DNA from: Candidatus Albibeggiatoa sp. nov. NOAA
GTDB taxonomy: Bacteria > Pseudomonadota > Gammaproteobacteria > Beggiatoales > Beggiatoaceae
Direction: 5' to 3'
Assembly: GCA_025800385.1 (NCBI GenBank)
Contig: JAOXRS010000212.1
Coordinates: 124,001 to 188,000 of the forward strand
DNA: 64,000 nucleotides
A program made the translations under genes and the position numbers. The first letter of the stretch is position 1, and each line of letters starts with the position of its first letter. The notes under the pieces were generated by a model that was not told the DNA's origin, ran no database searches, and was given only the letters and a program-made list of their open reading frames with translations. Positions 55,749-64,000 of the stretch are shown in pieces.

Positions 55749-58511
55749 TTATGCAGGGTCTAAAAACGGTTCGACCAGCTCACAAATTTGCTCATCTTCA
55801 AATAAATTAGCTAATTGTTCAATCTTCTGGGCAAAACTTGCAAGCTTACTATCTAATTCAGCCAATTCGTTAGAATATTTCATTACACCCATAATATCGC
55901 CTTGCATTGCCAAATCATGTAACACCGCAGCTTGTGAAGCGGTTAGTTGAATTTGCTCTAAAGGTGTACTCTCTTGAACAGATTTCGCGATAGTTCCAGC
56001 ATCACAGTTCTGCACTTTTTCATATAGCCACGTTAGGTTTAAATGTTGCTGCAATGCATCGAGTAACCCATCGGCCTCAAATGGTTTTGGGATAAATGTA
56101 TTACAGCCCACTTCTAGGCTTTGCTGCTGATTATGTTCAAATACACTGGCACTGATGGCAATAATCGGTATTTGTTTGAACGATGCTTGTTGTCTAAGCT
56201 GTTGCACCATCTCCAAACCCGTTAAATTGGGCATAACAATGTCAGTTAAAATCATATCAAGCTGCTGCAATTGCTGGGCTTTTTCTAAACCTTGTAAACC
56301 GTCCATAGCTTCCACAATATTAAATCCAAGTGGACTGAGTAAGTCGGATAATACGGCGCGGTTTTCATCAGTATCATCAACAACCAGTAAGGTTTTAGTC
56401 GATTCTTGATAACCAACAATAGTAGGCAGATAACATGTCATTTCAGGTTGAGCAATTTCAGCTTCTTCCAAACCTAATGTAATCCAAAAACAGCTACCTT
56501 TGCCTAATTCACTATCAACATGAATATCACCTTGCATCATATGCACAATACGTTGAGTAATGGCCAAGCCTAAGCCTGTACCTTCAGCTTTATAGTGGTT
56601 TTCGCCAGTTTGTTGGAAAGGTTGGAAAATATGCTTAATGTCTTGTTGTGCGATGCCTGTGCCCGTATCTTCAATTTGGAAACGTACTTTATTTTTCTCG
56701 TATCCAACTTTGAACGTGACATGACCGTTATCGGTAAATTTCACGGCATTACCTAGCAAGTTGATTAATATCTGGCGTAACCGTGTTTCATCAGCATATA
56801 CACCCATCGGTAAGGCGGTAAGTTTTTCATAATGAAATGCAATGCCTTTTTGTTCCGCTCGCATTTTAAATAAATCTACAATGCTGAATAGAAAATCTTC
56901 AAAATAGAAATTAGACGGGTATAGCTCAATGCGATTAGCCTCAATTTTGGCAAGGTCTAAAATATCATTGATAAGCGTTAGCAAATATTCACCGCTGCGA
57001 TGAATGGTGTTGATGCCTTCTTTTTGTTTTGAGGTTAATGCCTGATCTCTGTTTAAAATTTGAGTGTAGCCAAGAATGCCATTGAGCGGCGTGCGTAATT
57101 CATGACTCATATTGGCCAAAAAGGTACTTTTCGCTTGATTGGCTGCGTCTGCAGTTTGTTTTGCTTGTTGTAACTGGGTTTCAATTTTTTTACGCTGGTC
57201 AATTTCTTCTTCTAAAAAGCGGTTCTTTTCAACAATTTCATCAGACTGAGTTTGTAACTCTTCGTTCATCGCCATCAGTTCTTCAGATTGAGCTTGTAGC
57301 TCTTCCGTTTGTGCAGCGACTTCCTCTTTTAAGCGTTGATTATAAATTTCTAATAATTCTTCTGCTTGCTTGTGTACCGTAATATCAGCGACTGTTCCCA
57401 ACACACCAATCACTTGCCCTTTGTGGTCATGTAGTGGGATTTTATTGATGTCGACCCATAGTGTTTCTCCATCTGCCTGCTTTACTTGCCCAATATCATT
57501 TAACAATGATTGATCGTTTTGCATCACTTCTTGATCGGTAGAGGTAAAACTTTTTGCATATTCATGCCAGACTAAATCACTATCACGTTTACCCACAATC
57601 TCATCAGAACTTGATAAGCCTGCAACATTAGCCAGTACTTTATTACAGCCTAAATATTGAGAATTAGTGTCCTTCCAAAAAACAAATTGGGGAATGTTAT
57701 CTATTACCAAACGCAAAAATTCTTGCTTCCAACGTAAATCTTCTTCTGAACGTCTGACTTTCGTAATGCCAAAATAGGACGCAAGGTTTAATCCGAGTAA
57801 AAAGCATACAAAAATAACCAATGTATAAAAGTAAGATAATTCTCTTTCTTGATACATTTTGACTTCGGTAGCAGTACGTTGTTCCAATATGCCAAAAAAC
57901 TCGTAAATAGGACGCATAATGTTTAATTTAGCTTGATGGTATGCTTCACCAAATACCAAATCTTTTGCTAAATCAAAATCCGGTTCACCTTTGATTGTAA
58001 ATGTGCCATTTTTATCTAAAAACATGCCTTTAATCGCGTGCATGGCAATATTTTCTAGCTGAATCAATTTGTCAGAATTAAGATGTGCCCGATGCAATAA
58101 ACCGAATTCTTGTTCTGTTATGCGTGCTTCTTTCATCAATTGATCGAGAGAAATTGTACGACCTGCAGGGAACTGTTCAATATCAGCCGCCAAAAAATCC
58201 CAATAGATAGAATGATAATTTTGAGGTCGTGGCTTTTCTCCATTTCGAATGGCTAATAAATCCCAGAACTGTTGTTCATATTTAGGCTCTCCTGTCACAA
58301 CATAGGTTCTGACTAAACGGGTTAAATCATCAGAACTATTGAGTAATTCATTTGCAAGCTCATAAGAAGTATAGCGAAATTCTGTACTGGCGATGAGTGC
58401 TTGTTTATTTTTTAAAATTAAGAAAGATAGAAAAAGAATCAGTAGTAATAAAAATGTTTTAGTTGAAAAAAGCAAAAAGAAAAAGTTAGTCAGTTTAATA
58501 TTGTGCCTCAT
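55749..58511 (-). CDS. Hybrid sensor histidine kinase with PAS domain and C-terminal receiver
   Basis: 920 residues. Two transmembrane helices (about 10-30 and 225-247) enclose a roughly 190-residue helical periplasmic sensor region. A PAS domain (about 262-392; [31 protein letters not shown]) follows, then a long coiled coil ([22 protein letters not shown]), HisKA with His470 ([13 protein letters not shown]), HATPase ([31 protein letters not shown]) and a receiver with phospho-accepting Asp757 (MILTDIVMP) between VVDDTDENR and ISASVFE. The tail of about 75 residues could be part of the phosphorelay (HPt lacking a clear His) or a linker. No cognate regulator is adjacent. Stimulus unknown. Confidence 0.92.
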   Translation of the reverse strand: MRHNIKLTNFFFLLFSTKTFLLLLILFLSFLILKNKQALIASTEFRYTSYELANELLNSSDDLTRLVRTYVVTGEPKYEQQFWDLLAIRNGEKPRPQNYHSIYWDFLAADIEQFPAGRTISLDQLMKEARITEQEFGLLHRAHLNSDKLIQLENIAMHAIKGMFLDKNGTFTIKGEPDFDLAKDLVFGEAYHQAKLNIMRPIYEFFGILEQRTATEVKMYQERELSYFYTLVIFVCFLLGLNLASYFGITKVRRSEEDLRWKQEFLRLVIDNIPQFVFWKDTNSQYLGCNKVLANVAGLSSSDEIVGKRDSDLVWHEYAKSFTSTDQEVMQNDQSLLNDIGQVKQADGETLWVDINKIPLHDHKGQVIGVLGTVADITVHKQAEELLEIYNQRLKEEVAAQTEELQAQSEELMAMNEELQTQSDEIVEKNRFLEEEIDQRKKIETQLQQAKQTADAANQAKSTFLANMSHELRTPLNGILGYTQILNRDQALTSKQKEGINTIHRSGEYLLTLINDILDLAKIEANRIELYPSNFYFEDFLFSIVDLFKMRAEQKGIAFHYEKLTALPMGVYADETRLRQILINLLGNAVKFTDNGHVTFKVGYEKNKVRFQIEDTGTGIAQQDIKHIFQPFQQTGENHYKAEGTGLGLAITQRIVHMMQGDIHVDSELGKGSCFWITLGLEEAEIAQPEMTCYLPTIVGYQESTKTLLVVDDTDENRAVLSDLLSPLGFNIVEAMDGLQGLEKAQQLQQLDMILTDIVMPNLTGLEMVQQLRQQASFKQIPIIAISASVFEHNQQQSLEVGCNTFIPKPFEADGLLDALQQHLNLTWLYEKVQNCDAGTIAKSVQESTPLEQIQLTASQAAVLHDLAMQGDIMGVMKYSNELAELDSKLASFAQKIEQLANLFEDEQICELVEPFLDPA

Positions 58512-58783
58512 TTTTTACCCTCGACAAGCTAATATAATTTACTGCGCAACATAAGATAATTAGCAAATACTGATATACTAAATCAAACAAAGCAATTTCA
58601 GTTCGTTGTCTGTTATTTTTCTAATACTAAAAAAGCTGCTTATATATCAGAGATATTAATAGGCATCAAAAACCTAATAAGTAAGGATAAAATAGAATGA
58701 AGTTATTAATATGTAAATTATTTTTATTCTTAGCGGTGTGATATAGTCGAAAATTGTTGCACCTGCACAAAAAGAGCAAACTT

Positions 58784-59323
58784 TTAAAAAATAACATTTT
58801 CTTGTTTGATAAAAAAAGAGGTGTTAGGTTGTGTCTTTTTATATATATTTAAGGCAGTTTGAGCATCTTGCTCCGTTTGAAACCTATTGATGGGAGCGGT
58901 ATTTGACTGTTGATACACAGCAAATCTAGCAACTCCTAAATCAGGTCTGACATAATAAATGTCTTTCTCAGATAAGCGCAACCCTTGGCAAAAGCAATGA
59001 AATGCCTGTTTTGAGTTGTACTCAAAGCTTCTCACATAAACAGAGATTTTTATAGCCTCCCTATTTTCATTATTTGAATCAGGATCATCCTGAATTCGAT
59101 TAAACACATATTCGTCAAAATAACAGTTTAAATAAAACATATGTTCATTCACTGAGACCACTGACCCAAGTTGTTTACCCAGCCCACTTTCCATATATTC
59201 AAAGAAATTAATACCATATTTATCAGTTAAATCTTGGTGATAATAGTTAAGTATACAAATCTGGAATCGATAGGCTATATCATCCCAATGGCTTAAATCA
59301 AGTTGTTTTATTGGATGATGCAT
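58784..59323 (-). CDS. Hypothetical protein
   Basis: 179 residues, cytosolic, beginning MHHPIKQLDLSHWDDIAYRFQI. It is rich in Asn, Asp, Phe and Tyr, has about six Cys, and has no motif I recognise. The codon use is normal. The start site is plausible (GGATAA upstream is weak). It lies 272 nt from the histidine kinase on the same strand, with the kinase downstream. It is divergent from the PilM-like gene. Confidence 0.55.
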   Translation of the reverse strand: MHHPIKQLDLSHWDDIAYRFQICILNYYHQDLTDKYGINFFEYMESGLGKQLGSVVSVNEHMFYLNCYFDEYVFNRIQDDPDSNNENREAIKISVYVRSFEYNSKQAFHCFCQGLRLSEKDIYYVRPDLGVARFAVYQQSNTAPINRFQTEQDAQTALNIYKKTQPNTSFFIKQENVIF

Positions 59324-59479
59324 ATTATTTCAGTTTATCCATTATTATGACTTCATATTAAAAATATCTGCATAATGAGCAAATATTACTCAACTAAAGT
59401 GCTATATGACAAATACAATTTGACTTTTAGGCTTATATTGTTAAGGATGCAGTATCTTCGAAAAAGTTAGCCAGCCCGC

Positions 59480-61042
59480 ATGAAAAAACGGATACTTTAT
59501 CTGACAGATTATGAACTCGTTGCCTATCAATCCGCTAAAAAAAATGGCGTATTAAAGGAAGTAGGACGATTTCAGAATAACGAGGCGGATATTGCTGCGT
59601 TTACTCAATATTTACACTTACATTTTGAAGTGCCTGTTTTTATTATCGTTGACAGTATACATGAAGAATATCGCCATATTACTGTGCCGCATGTAGTAGG
59701 CAAAGACCGCCAAGATTTACTTAATCATAGAAAACAACGCTTTTTTGAACATACACCTTATAGTTATGCCGCTGTACAAGGTCGAGAAAAACAAGGTCGT
59801 GGTGATGATAAAGTCTTATTTTCTGCGATTACCAGCCCTGAATTATTCGAACCATGGATTAATTTAATTAATAAGTACAAAGTACCGCTTGCTGGTATTT
59901 TTTCCATGCCTTTATTGAGTGAATTTCTGCTCAATTATTTCGATGCACATCCTTACACGTTGCTGGTAACTCACACCCCAAGAATTAATGAACATAGCGT
60001 ACAAGGCTTAAGACAAAATTTCTTTTTTGAGAAAAAATTACAAGTCAGTCGTTTAGTCGCACTGTCAGAGGCAGATTTATCAGATAACTATACAGAATCT
60101 GTGATTAAACAAATTATTATTACCCAGCGTTACTTAGGCTCAATTCGGATTCTGCCACCTTCTGTAGAATTAAATGTGGTGTTATTGGCACAACCTACAT
60201 ATATTGATGAGTTGCAAACCTACTTACAAACAAATGATGTACCCGAAATTCATATTAAATTAGTCAGTTGTGCTGATTTTATGAAAGATGAAAAACAACT
60301 GTCTGAAATGGGTTGTTTACATCACTTGGCAGGTTATTATTTATTACAAAATACCCCACCTAATCATTATGCTAAATCCACCGATACACGTTATTTTATA
60401 TACCATCGTTTACGTTTAGCCATGTATAGTTTGTCTGTCCTGTTTTTGCTAAGCAGTGCAGGTTATGCCGCATTGAAATCAGTAGAAGCTTGGCAAATTC
60501 TCAAACAAGCACAATCTGTTGAACAACAGGTAAATATACATCAGCAACAAATCGATAAATTAAGAGCATTACAACCTGATTTGCCCGCAGATATTGAAAT
60601 CATTCGCACAGTTGTCAATTACGGACGGATTTTAACCGAGCAACATATTTCACCGCATAATATGCTGGTTAGTTTAAGTACAACACTGACCCAAAATCGC
60701 TTAGTGCAATTAGATAAATTATCATGGGGTGCAACCGATGTGGAAAAAGGTTTATTTTCTCAAAAGCCCCGAGAAATCAAACCCGAAGAAAAACCATATA
60801 TTATCCAAGGCTTAAGAATCAATGCCAGTGTTGAATCTCGTTCGGGTGATTATCGGCAAGCATTATTAATTTATAAACGCTTTTTACAAGATATAAAGCA
60901 AACCCGTCAATTCAGTGAAATTGTTGAAGTACAACCACCATTTGACATAGCTGCATTGTCTAGCTCAGCTGATAATAATCCAAGCTCAAAAAAAATTGCT
61001 TTTATTTTAGACTTGTTCATTTTTCACCAATATGGCCAGTAA
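59480..61042 (+). CDS. PilM/PilN-like (type IV pilus or secretion platform) membrane protein
   Basis: 520 residues. The N-terminal 290 residues are alpha/beta with actin-like strand patterns (ILYLTDYELVAYQSAK, VFIIVDSIHEEYRHITVPHVVG, LLVTHTPRINEHSVQ), then a transmembrane helix (about 308-332, AMYSLSVLFLLSSAGYAAL) and a periplasmic coiled coil (QILKQAQSVEQQVNIHQQQIDKLRAL) with a mixed domain. This is the plan of PilM fused to PilN or of GspL, which link pilus assembly ATPases to the periplasm; family assignment is inference. No other pil or gsp genes adjoin, so it could be a stand-alone relative. Confidence 0.6.
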   Translation: MKKRILYLTDYELVAYQSAKKNGVLKEVGRFQNNEADIAAFTQYLHLHFEVPVFIIVDSIHEEYRHITVPHVVGKDRQDLLNHRKQRFFEHTPYSYAAVQGREKQGRGDDKVLFSAITSPELFEPWINLINKYKVPLAGIFSMPLLSEFLLNYFDAHPYTLLVTHTPRINEHSVQGLRQNFFFEKKLQVSRLVALSEADLSDNYTESVIKQIIITQRYLGSIRILPPSVELNVVLLAQPTYIDELQTYLQTNDVPEIHIKLVSCADFMKDEKQLSEMGCLHHLAGYYLLQNTPPNHYAKSTDTRYFIYHRLRLAMYSLSVLFLLSSAGYAALKSVEAWQILKQAQSVEQQVNIHQQQIDKLRALQPDLPADIEIIRTVVNYGRILTEQHISPHNMLVSLSTTLTQNRLVQLDKLSWGATDVEKGLFSQKPREIKPEEKPYIIQGLRINASVESRSGDYRQALLIYKRFLQDIKQTRQFSEIVEVQPPFDIAALSSSADNNPSSKKIAFILDLFIFHQYGQ

Positions 61043-61166
61043 AATCTTAGCTTCATAACAAATCAGTACAAATTATCAACCCGTTAATGGAGTTCATAAC
61101 CCAAATCCTTGGATAATAGTGTAAAATTGATCTGCTTTAGCATTACTCAGTCTTCAGAGAAAAACC

Positions 61167-61967
61167 ATGAATCCAGCATTAAATATTGCCATCACAGCAG
61201 CGCGTCGTGCAGGTAGTCAAATTTTACGCGGACTTGACCAGCGTCATGAATTACAAATTGATGTGAAAGGTCAAAATGATTTTGTCAGTGAAGTGGATAG
61301 AAATGCAGAAAAAAGCATCATCGATGTCATCCAAAAAGCCTACCCAGAACATGCGATTCTAGCGGAAGAAAGCGGCTCGCAAGAAGGCAAAATGGAATAT
61401 GAATGGATTATTGATCCTTTAGACGGAACAACAAATTTTTTACATGGCAACCCTCAGTTTTCCGTTTCCATCGCATTACGCCATAAAAAACGTTTAGAAG
61501 TAGCCGTTGTTTATGATCCGTTACGAGATGAATTATTTACAGCCTCACGCGGTGAAGGTGCACAATTGAATGGGCGTAAAATTCGAGTGTCAGGCTTACC
61601 TTCTTTACAAGGTGCGTTGATTGGTACAGGTTTTCCATTTAAATACCAACAACATATTGATGCTTATATGGCAATGTTCAAAGTCATGTTGCAACAAGTT
61701 GCGGATTTACGTCGTCCCGGTTCTGCAGCATTAGATTTGGCCTATGTAGCTTCTGGGCGTTTAGATGGCTTTTGGGAAATTGGCTTACAACCTTGGGATA
61801 TGGCGGCGGGTACGTTGTTAATTGAAGAAGCAGGTGGTTTGGTTTCTGACTTTGGTGGCGGTCATGATTATTTTAAAACAGGTAACATCATCGCGGGCAA
61901 CCCTCGAATTTTAAAAGCAATTTTACAAACAATTCGACCACAATTAACCCCAGCATTACAACGATAG
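61167..61967 (+). CDS. suhB: Inositol-1-monophosphatase SuhB
   Basis: 266 residues. Mg-binding motifs of the IMPase superfamily: EE (68-69, LAEESG), DPLDGTTNF (83-91), and WDMAAG (about 210-215). It dephosphorylates myo-inositol 1-phosphate and in E. coli also assists NusG/rRNA antitermination. Length is normal. It has an ATG with AGAGAAAAACC upstream. Single gene, no operon evidence. Confidence 0.95.
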   Translation: MNPALNIAITAARRAGSQILRGLDQRHELQIDVKGQNDFVSEVDRNAEKSIIDVIQKAYPEHAILAEESGSQEGKMEYEWIIDPLDGTTNFLHGNPQFSVSIALRHKKRLEVAVVYDPLRDELFTASRGEGAQLNGRKIRVSGLPSLQGALIGTGFPFKYQQHIDAYMAMFKVMLQQVADLRRPGSAALDLAYVASGRLDGFWEIGLQPWDMAAGTLLIEEAGGLVSDFGGGHDYFKTGNIIAGNPRILKAILQTIRPQLTPALQR

Positions 61968-62130
61968 TATTTTGCTTGTAAGCTTTAAACTAAAGATTAA
62001 GCCATCATAGTAATTTTTATAGAAGGACTGTGAATTTTTTCAATATTTGCAGTTCTAGCTATTTGTATCTATGGCTTCAGTCAAAATACAGATTAAACCA
62101 AAAAATCCAGACACAATTACGCTAGAAAAT

Positions 62131-63081
62131 ATGTCAAAAACAATTCATGTTGTTGCAGGTGTTATCACCAACTCAAATGACGATGTGCTACTTGCATTGC
62201 GTGATGCTCAAGCGCATCAGGGTGGCTTATGGGAATTTTCTGGTGGCAAAAAAGAAGCTGATGAAACAGTTGAACAAGCTTTACAGCGTGAATTACATGA
62301 AGAGCTGGATATTACGGTACAACAAGCACGCCCATTAATCCGAATTAGTCACGCTTACCCTGACAAAACCATTTTATTAGATGTGTGGAAAGTAGAGCGT
62401 TGGACAGGACAGCCCAAAGGCAAAGAAGGGCAACCGATTGCGTGGTGTCCAAAATCAGAATTGCACCAAAGACAATTCCCTGCAGCAAATTATCCTATTA
62501 TCAATGCTGCAAAATTACCTGATACATATTTAATTACACCAGAGCCACCAAAGTGGAATGATAAAACCTTTTTCTACCAATTAGAACGATGTTTAGATCA
62601 ACCAATACAGTTAGTGCAATTACGGGCTAAACATTTATCAGACAAAGAATATTGTTATTGTGCTGAAAAGGCGTTGAATTTATGTGAACGTTATCAAGCT
62701 CAACTGCTCATGAATACCTCAGCAGAAATGGCTTTATCCGTCGGCACACATGGCGTACATCTTGATTCTAAACGTTTATATGAATACTCAGAACGTCCAT
62801 TGCCAAATGGCTCTTTATGGGTTGCCGCCTCTTGCCATTATGCACAAGATTTACAGCAAGCACAGACAATTAAAGCTAATTTTGCAGTACTCAGCCCTGT
62901 TAAACTAACCCAAAGCCATCCAGATGTTAAACCATTAGGCTGGTCAGCATTTTGGGAACTTACAGAATCTGCACAATTACCTATTTATGCACTAGGTGGA
63001 ATGCAAACAGTAGATATTCCAATCACATGGGCGCATGGTGGACAAGGTATTGCGTCAATTAGAGGCTTGTGGTCGCAATAA
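62131..63081 (+). CDS. mutT: Nudix hydrolase fused to thiamin phosphate synthase-like domain
   Basis: 316 residues from ATG 62131, where the family's first strand begins (SKTIHVVAGVI); an in-frame ATG at 62071 would add 20 residues without homology. Nudix box: GGKKEADETVEQALQRELHEELDI (about 37-59), the MutT-type 8-oxo-dGTP pyrophosphatase. The C-terminal 170 residues resemble ThiE (IQLVQLRAKHLS, then ANFAVLSPVKLTQSHP, and YALGGM), but the phosphate-binding Gly-rich loop of the true enzyme is replaced, so it is probably a catalytically altered fold. The same fusion is known in many gammaproteobacteria. Confidence 0.9.
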   Translation: MSKTIHVVAGVITNSNDDVLLALRDAQAHQGGLWEFSGGKKEADETVEQALQRELHEELDITVQQARPLIRISHAYPDKTILLDVWKVERWTGQPKGKEGQPIAWCPKSELHQRQFPAANYPIINAAKLPDTYLITPEPPKWNDKTFFYQLERCLDQPIQLVQLRAKHLSDKEYCYCAEKALNLCERYQAQLLMNTSAEMALSVGTHGVHLDSKRLYEYSERPLPNGSLWVAASCHYAQDLQQAQTIKANFAVLSPVKLTQSHPDVKPLGWSAFWELTESAQLPIYALGGMQTVDIPITWAHGGQGIASIRGLWSQ

Positions 63082-63202
63082 ATTTAATCATTAATATACT
63101 GAGTATGACAAGTATTTGACAAATCAAAATGCCATAGAATGCTGCTTATGGTATTATTTATGAAACAATAGCAAGATCAGTGCAGTTAGGGATTCAAAAG
63201 CA

Positions 63203-64000
63203 ATGGCTATTATTGATACGGAAAAAAACGTTGTTGTAATTCGCATTGTGTTCGATGGGGCACCCCTGTCTGGCAAAACGACGACGATTTATGCACTGAG
63301 AGATGCTTTAGCCCCAAATAGCGATGTTTTTCCGCCAAATGGTGATGCTGACACTACAGCCTATTTTGATTGGTTAACCTATACGGGCGGCCAATTTCAG
63401 CAAATGCCTATCACTTGCCAAATTGTAAGTACACCCAGTGCACCAGAATCACGCGCTCGCCGAGAATATTTATTGAGTACCGCAGATGTTGTAATGTTTG
63501 TGGTGGATGCGACAAACACCGAGCAACAAACAGCACTAGAATATTACACTGATGTACAAGCCTATCAAACTGAACAGGCTTTTAAAGTTCTTATTTTAGC
63601 TAATAAACAAGATCAGAAAAATGTAATCAATGACGAGCTGGCGCATTTATACCAGTCTGACGATCCTGATATTAAAATGATGCAAACGTCTGCGGTAAAA
63701 AATAAAGGGATACGTGAGGCATTTGTATTGGCGGTGCGCTTGGCTTCAGAACGTTTAGAAACATTATTAGATCAACAAGATGATAGCTTAATTCAGCAAC
63801 CTAGTGAAACAACTGCAGAAGCCTTACTTGAGGTGATGCAGCAACTGGAGTGTGACGAAACCAGTGACATTAGTTTAAGTACTAGCGAATTAGAAGCGTT
63901 AGCCGATTTAGATCATGAGCCTGTTTTAGATGCTGAGACACCTGTTACCTCTAATCCAAATTTAACAGATACCCAAATAGAAGCACTGGCTGATTTAGAT
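63203..64000 (+). CDS. MglA-like small GTPase with acidic C-terminal extension (3' end beyond window)
   Basis: Open to the right edge, 266 codons. ATG 63203 has TTAGGG 12 nt upstream. The P-loop is G19-APLSGKT (GxPLxGKT), as in MglA and related GTPases that control gliding polarity. Residues 45-75 hold a switch region with TGGQFQQMPITCQIV instead of the common DTxGQ motif (here an Ser-Thr-Pro follows), and LANKQD near residue 132 is the NKxD guanine-specificity loop. The region beyond about 195 is acidic and repeats the phrase EALADLD (twice before the edge). It might be a scaffold for partners. The N-terminal call is by motif. Confidence 0.72.
   Translation, partial: MAIIDTEKNVVVIRIVFDGAPLSGKTTTIYALRDALAPNSDVFPPNGDADTTAYFDWLTYTGGQFQQMPITCQIVSTPSAPESRARREYLLSTADVVMFVVDATNTEQQTALEYYTDVQAYQTEQAFKVLILANKQDQKNVINDELAHLYQSDDPDIKMMQTSAVKNKGIREAFVLAVRLASERLETLLDQQDDSLIQQPSETTAEALLEVMQQLECDETSDISLSTSELEALADLDHEPVLDAETPVTSNPNLTDTQIEALADLD

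Noticed and set aside
58697..58741. Short ORF of 14 codons with AAGGATAAAATAG upstream, resembling a signal peptide start
   Set aside because: It ends after MKLLICKLFLFLAV; a downstream frame would give SKIVAPAQKEQTFKK, so a frameshifted tiny lipoprotein is possible, but too little remains to call a gene.

Overview
The window looks like chromosomal DNA of an AT-rich gammaproteobacterium. The housekeeping genes (ubiA, alaC, dtd, bioA, pyrG, recA, trmL, iscX, a hemX-like gene, smpB, rluB, suhB, a MutT-ThiE fusion) are gammaproteobacterial in type. NB-ARC and CHAT proteins, large secreted proteins, a solitary reverse-transcriptase remnant and an MglA-like GTPase together suggest a filamentous or gliding sulfur-oxidiser type (Thiotrichales/Beggiatoa-like). 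That placement is inference from gene content; no rRNA or long conserved marker was available to confirm it.

Layout. 1-3.3 kb: the 5' part of an NB-ARC ATPase whose N-terminus resembles a Phd-type antitoxin, a membrane-anchored protein with a duplicated C-terminal domain, and an unknown cytosolic protein. 3.3-4.2 kb: ubiA. 4.3-10.9 kb: three co-oriented secreted proteins (SGNH esterase, a 1018-residue Ig-like surface protein, a subtilisin-type protease). 11.1-20.2 kb: metabolic and small genes (alaC, cytochrome c, dtd, bioA, a secreted Leu/Phe-repeat protein, pirin, DUF3108, FmdB-like, PIG-L deacetylase). 20.3-23.6 kb: a family of tandem paralogues that I read as RhiA-like, plus a divergent fourth member. 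23.6-30.8 kb: the accessory region, holding a reverse-transcriptase 3' remnant, a 789-codon orphan with unusual codon use, a palindrome, a partial gene duplication, a second RT-like short ORF, a response regulator with Glu in place of the phospho-accepting Asp, and an XRE repressor with repeated GTATCA sites. 30.8-44.7 kb: pyrG, a ComEA-like HhH protein, two glycosyltransferases, recA, an amidohydrolase, nadE, trmL, iscX and a secreted TPR-CHAT protease-like protein. 45.2-50.6 kb: an orphan substrate-binding lipoprotein, HemX-like, a uracil-DNA-glycosylase-family protein, and a cytosine methyltransferase with its adjacent putative restriction enzyme. 50.7-64 kb: smpB, an oxidoreductase, tRNA-Ser and tRNA-Arg, an ExeA/SPOR ATPase, rluB, OsmC, a hybrid histidine kinase, a PilM/PilN-like protein, suhB, the Nudix-ThiE fusion and the 5' part of an MglA-like GTPase.

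The most novel-looking stretch is 24.1-30.5 kb. A regulator pair (XRE plus an apparently phosphorylation-independent response regulator) and a short RT-N-terminus-like ORF lie in one co-directed group, next to a protein of unknown family, its broken partial duplicate and a large orphan. The tandem RhiA-like family next door and the antitoxin/NB-ARC fusion at the left edge are the other points to pursue. All functional claims rest on motif recognition by eye; no similarity search was run.
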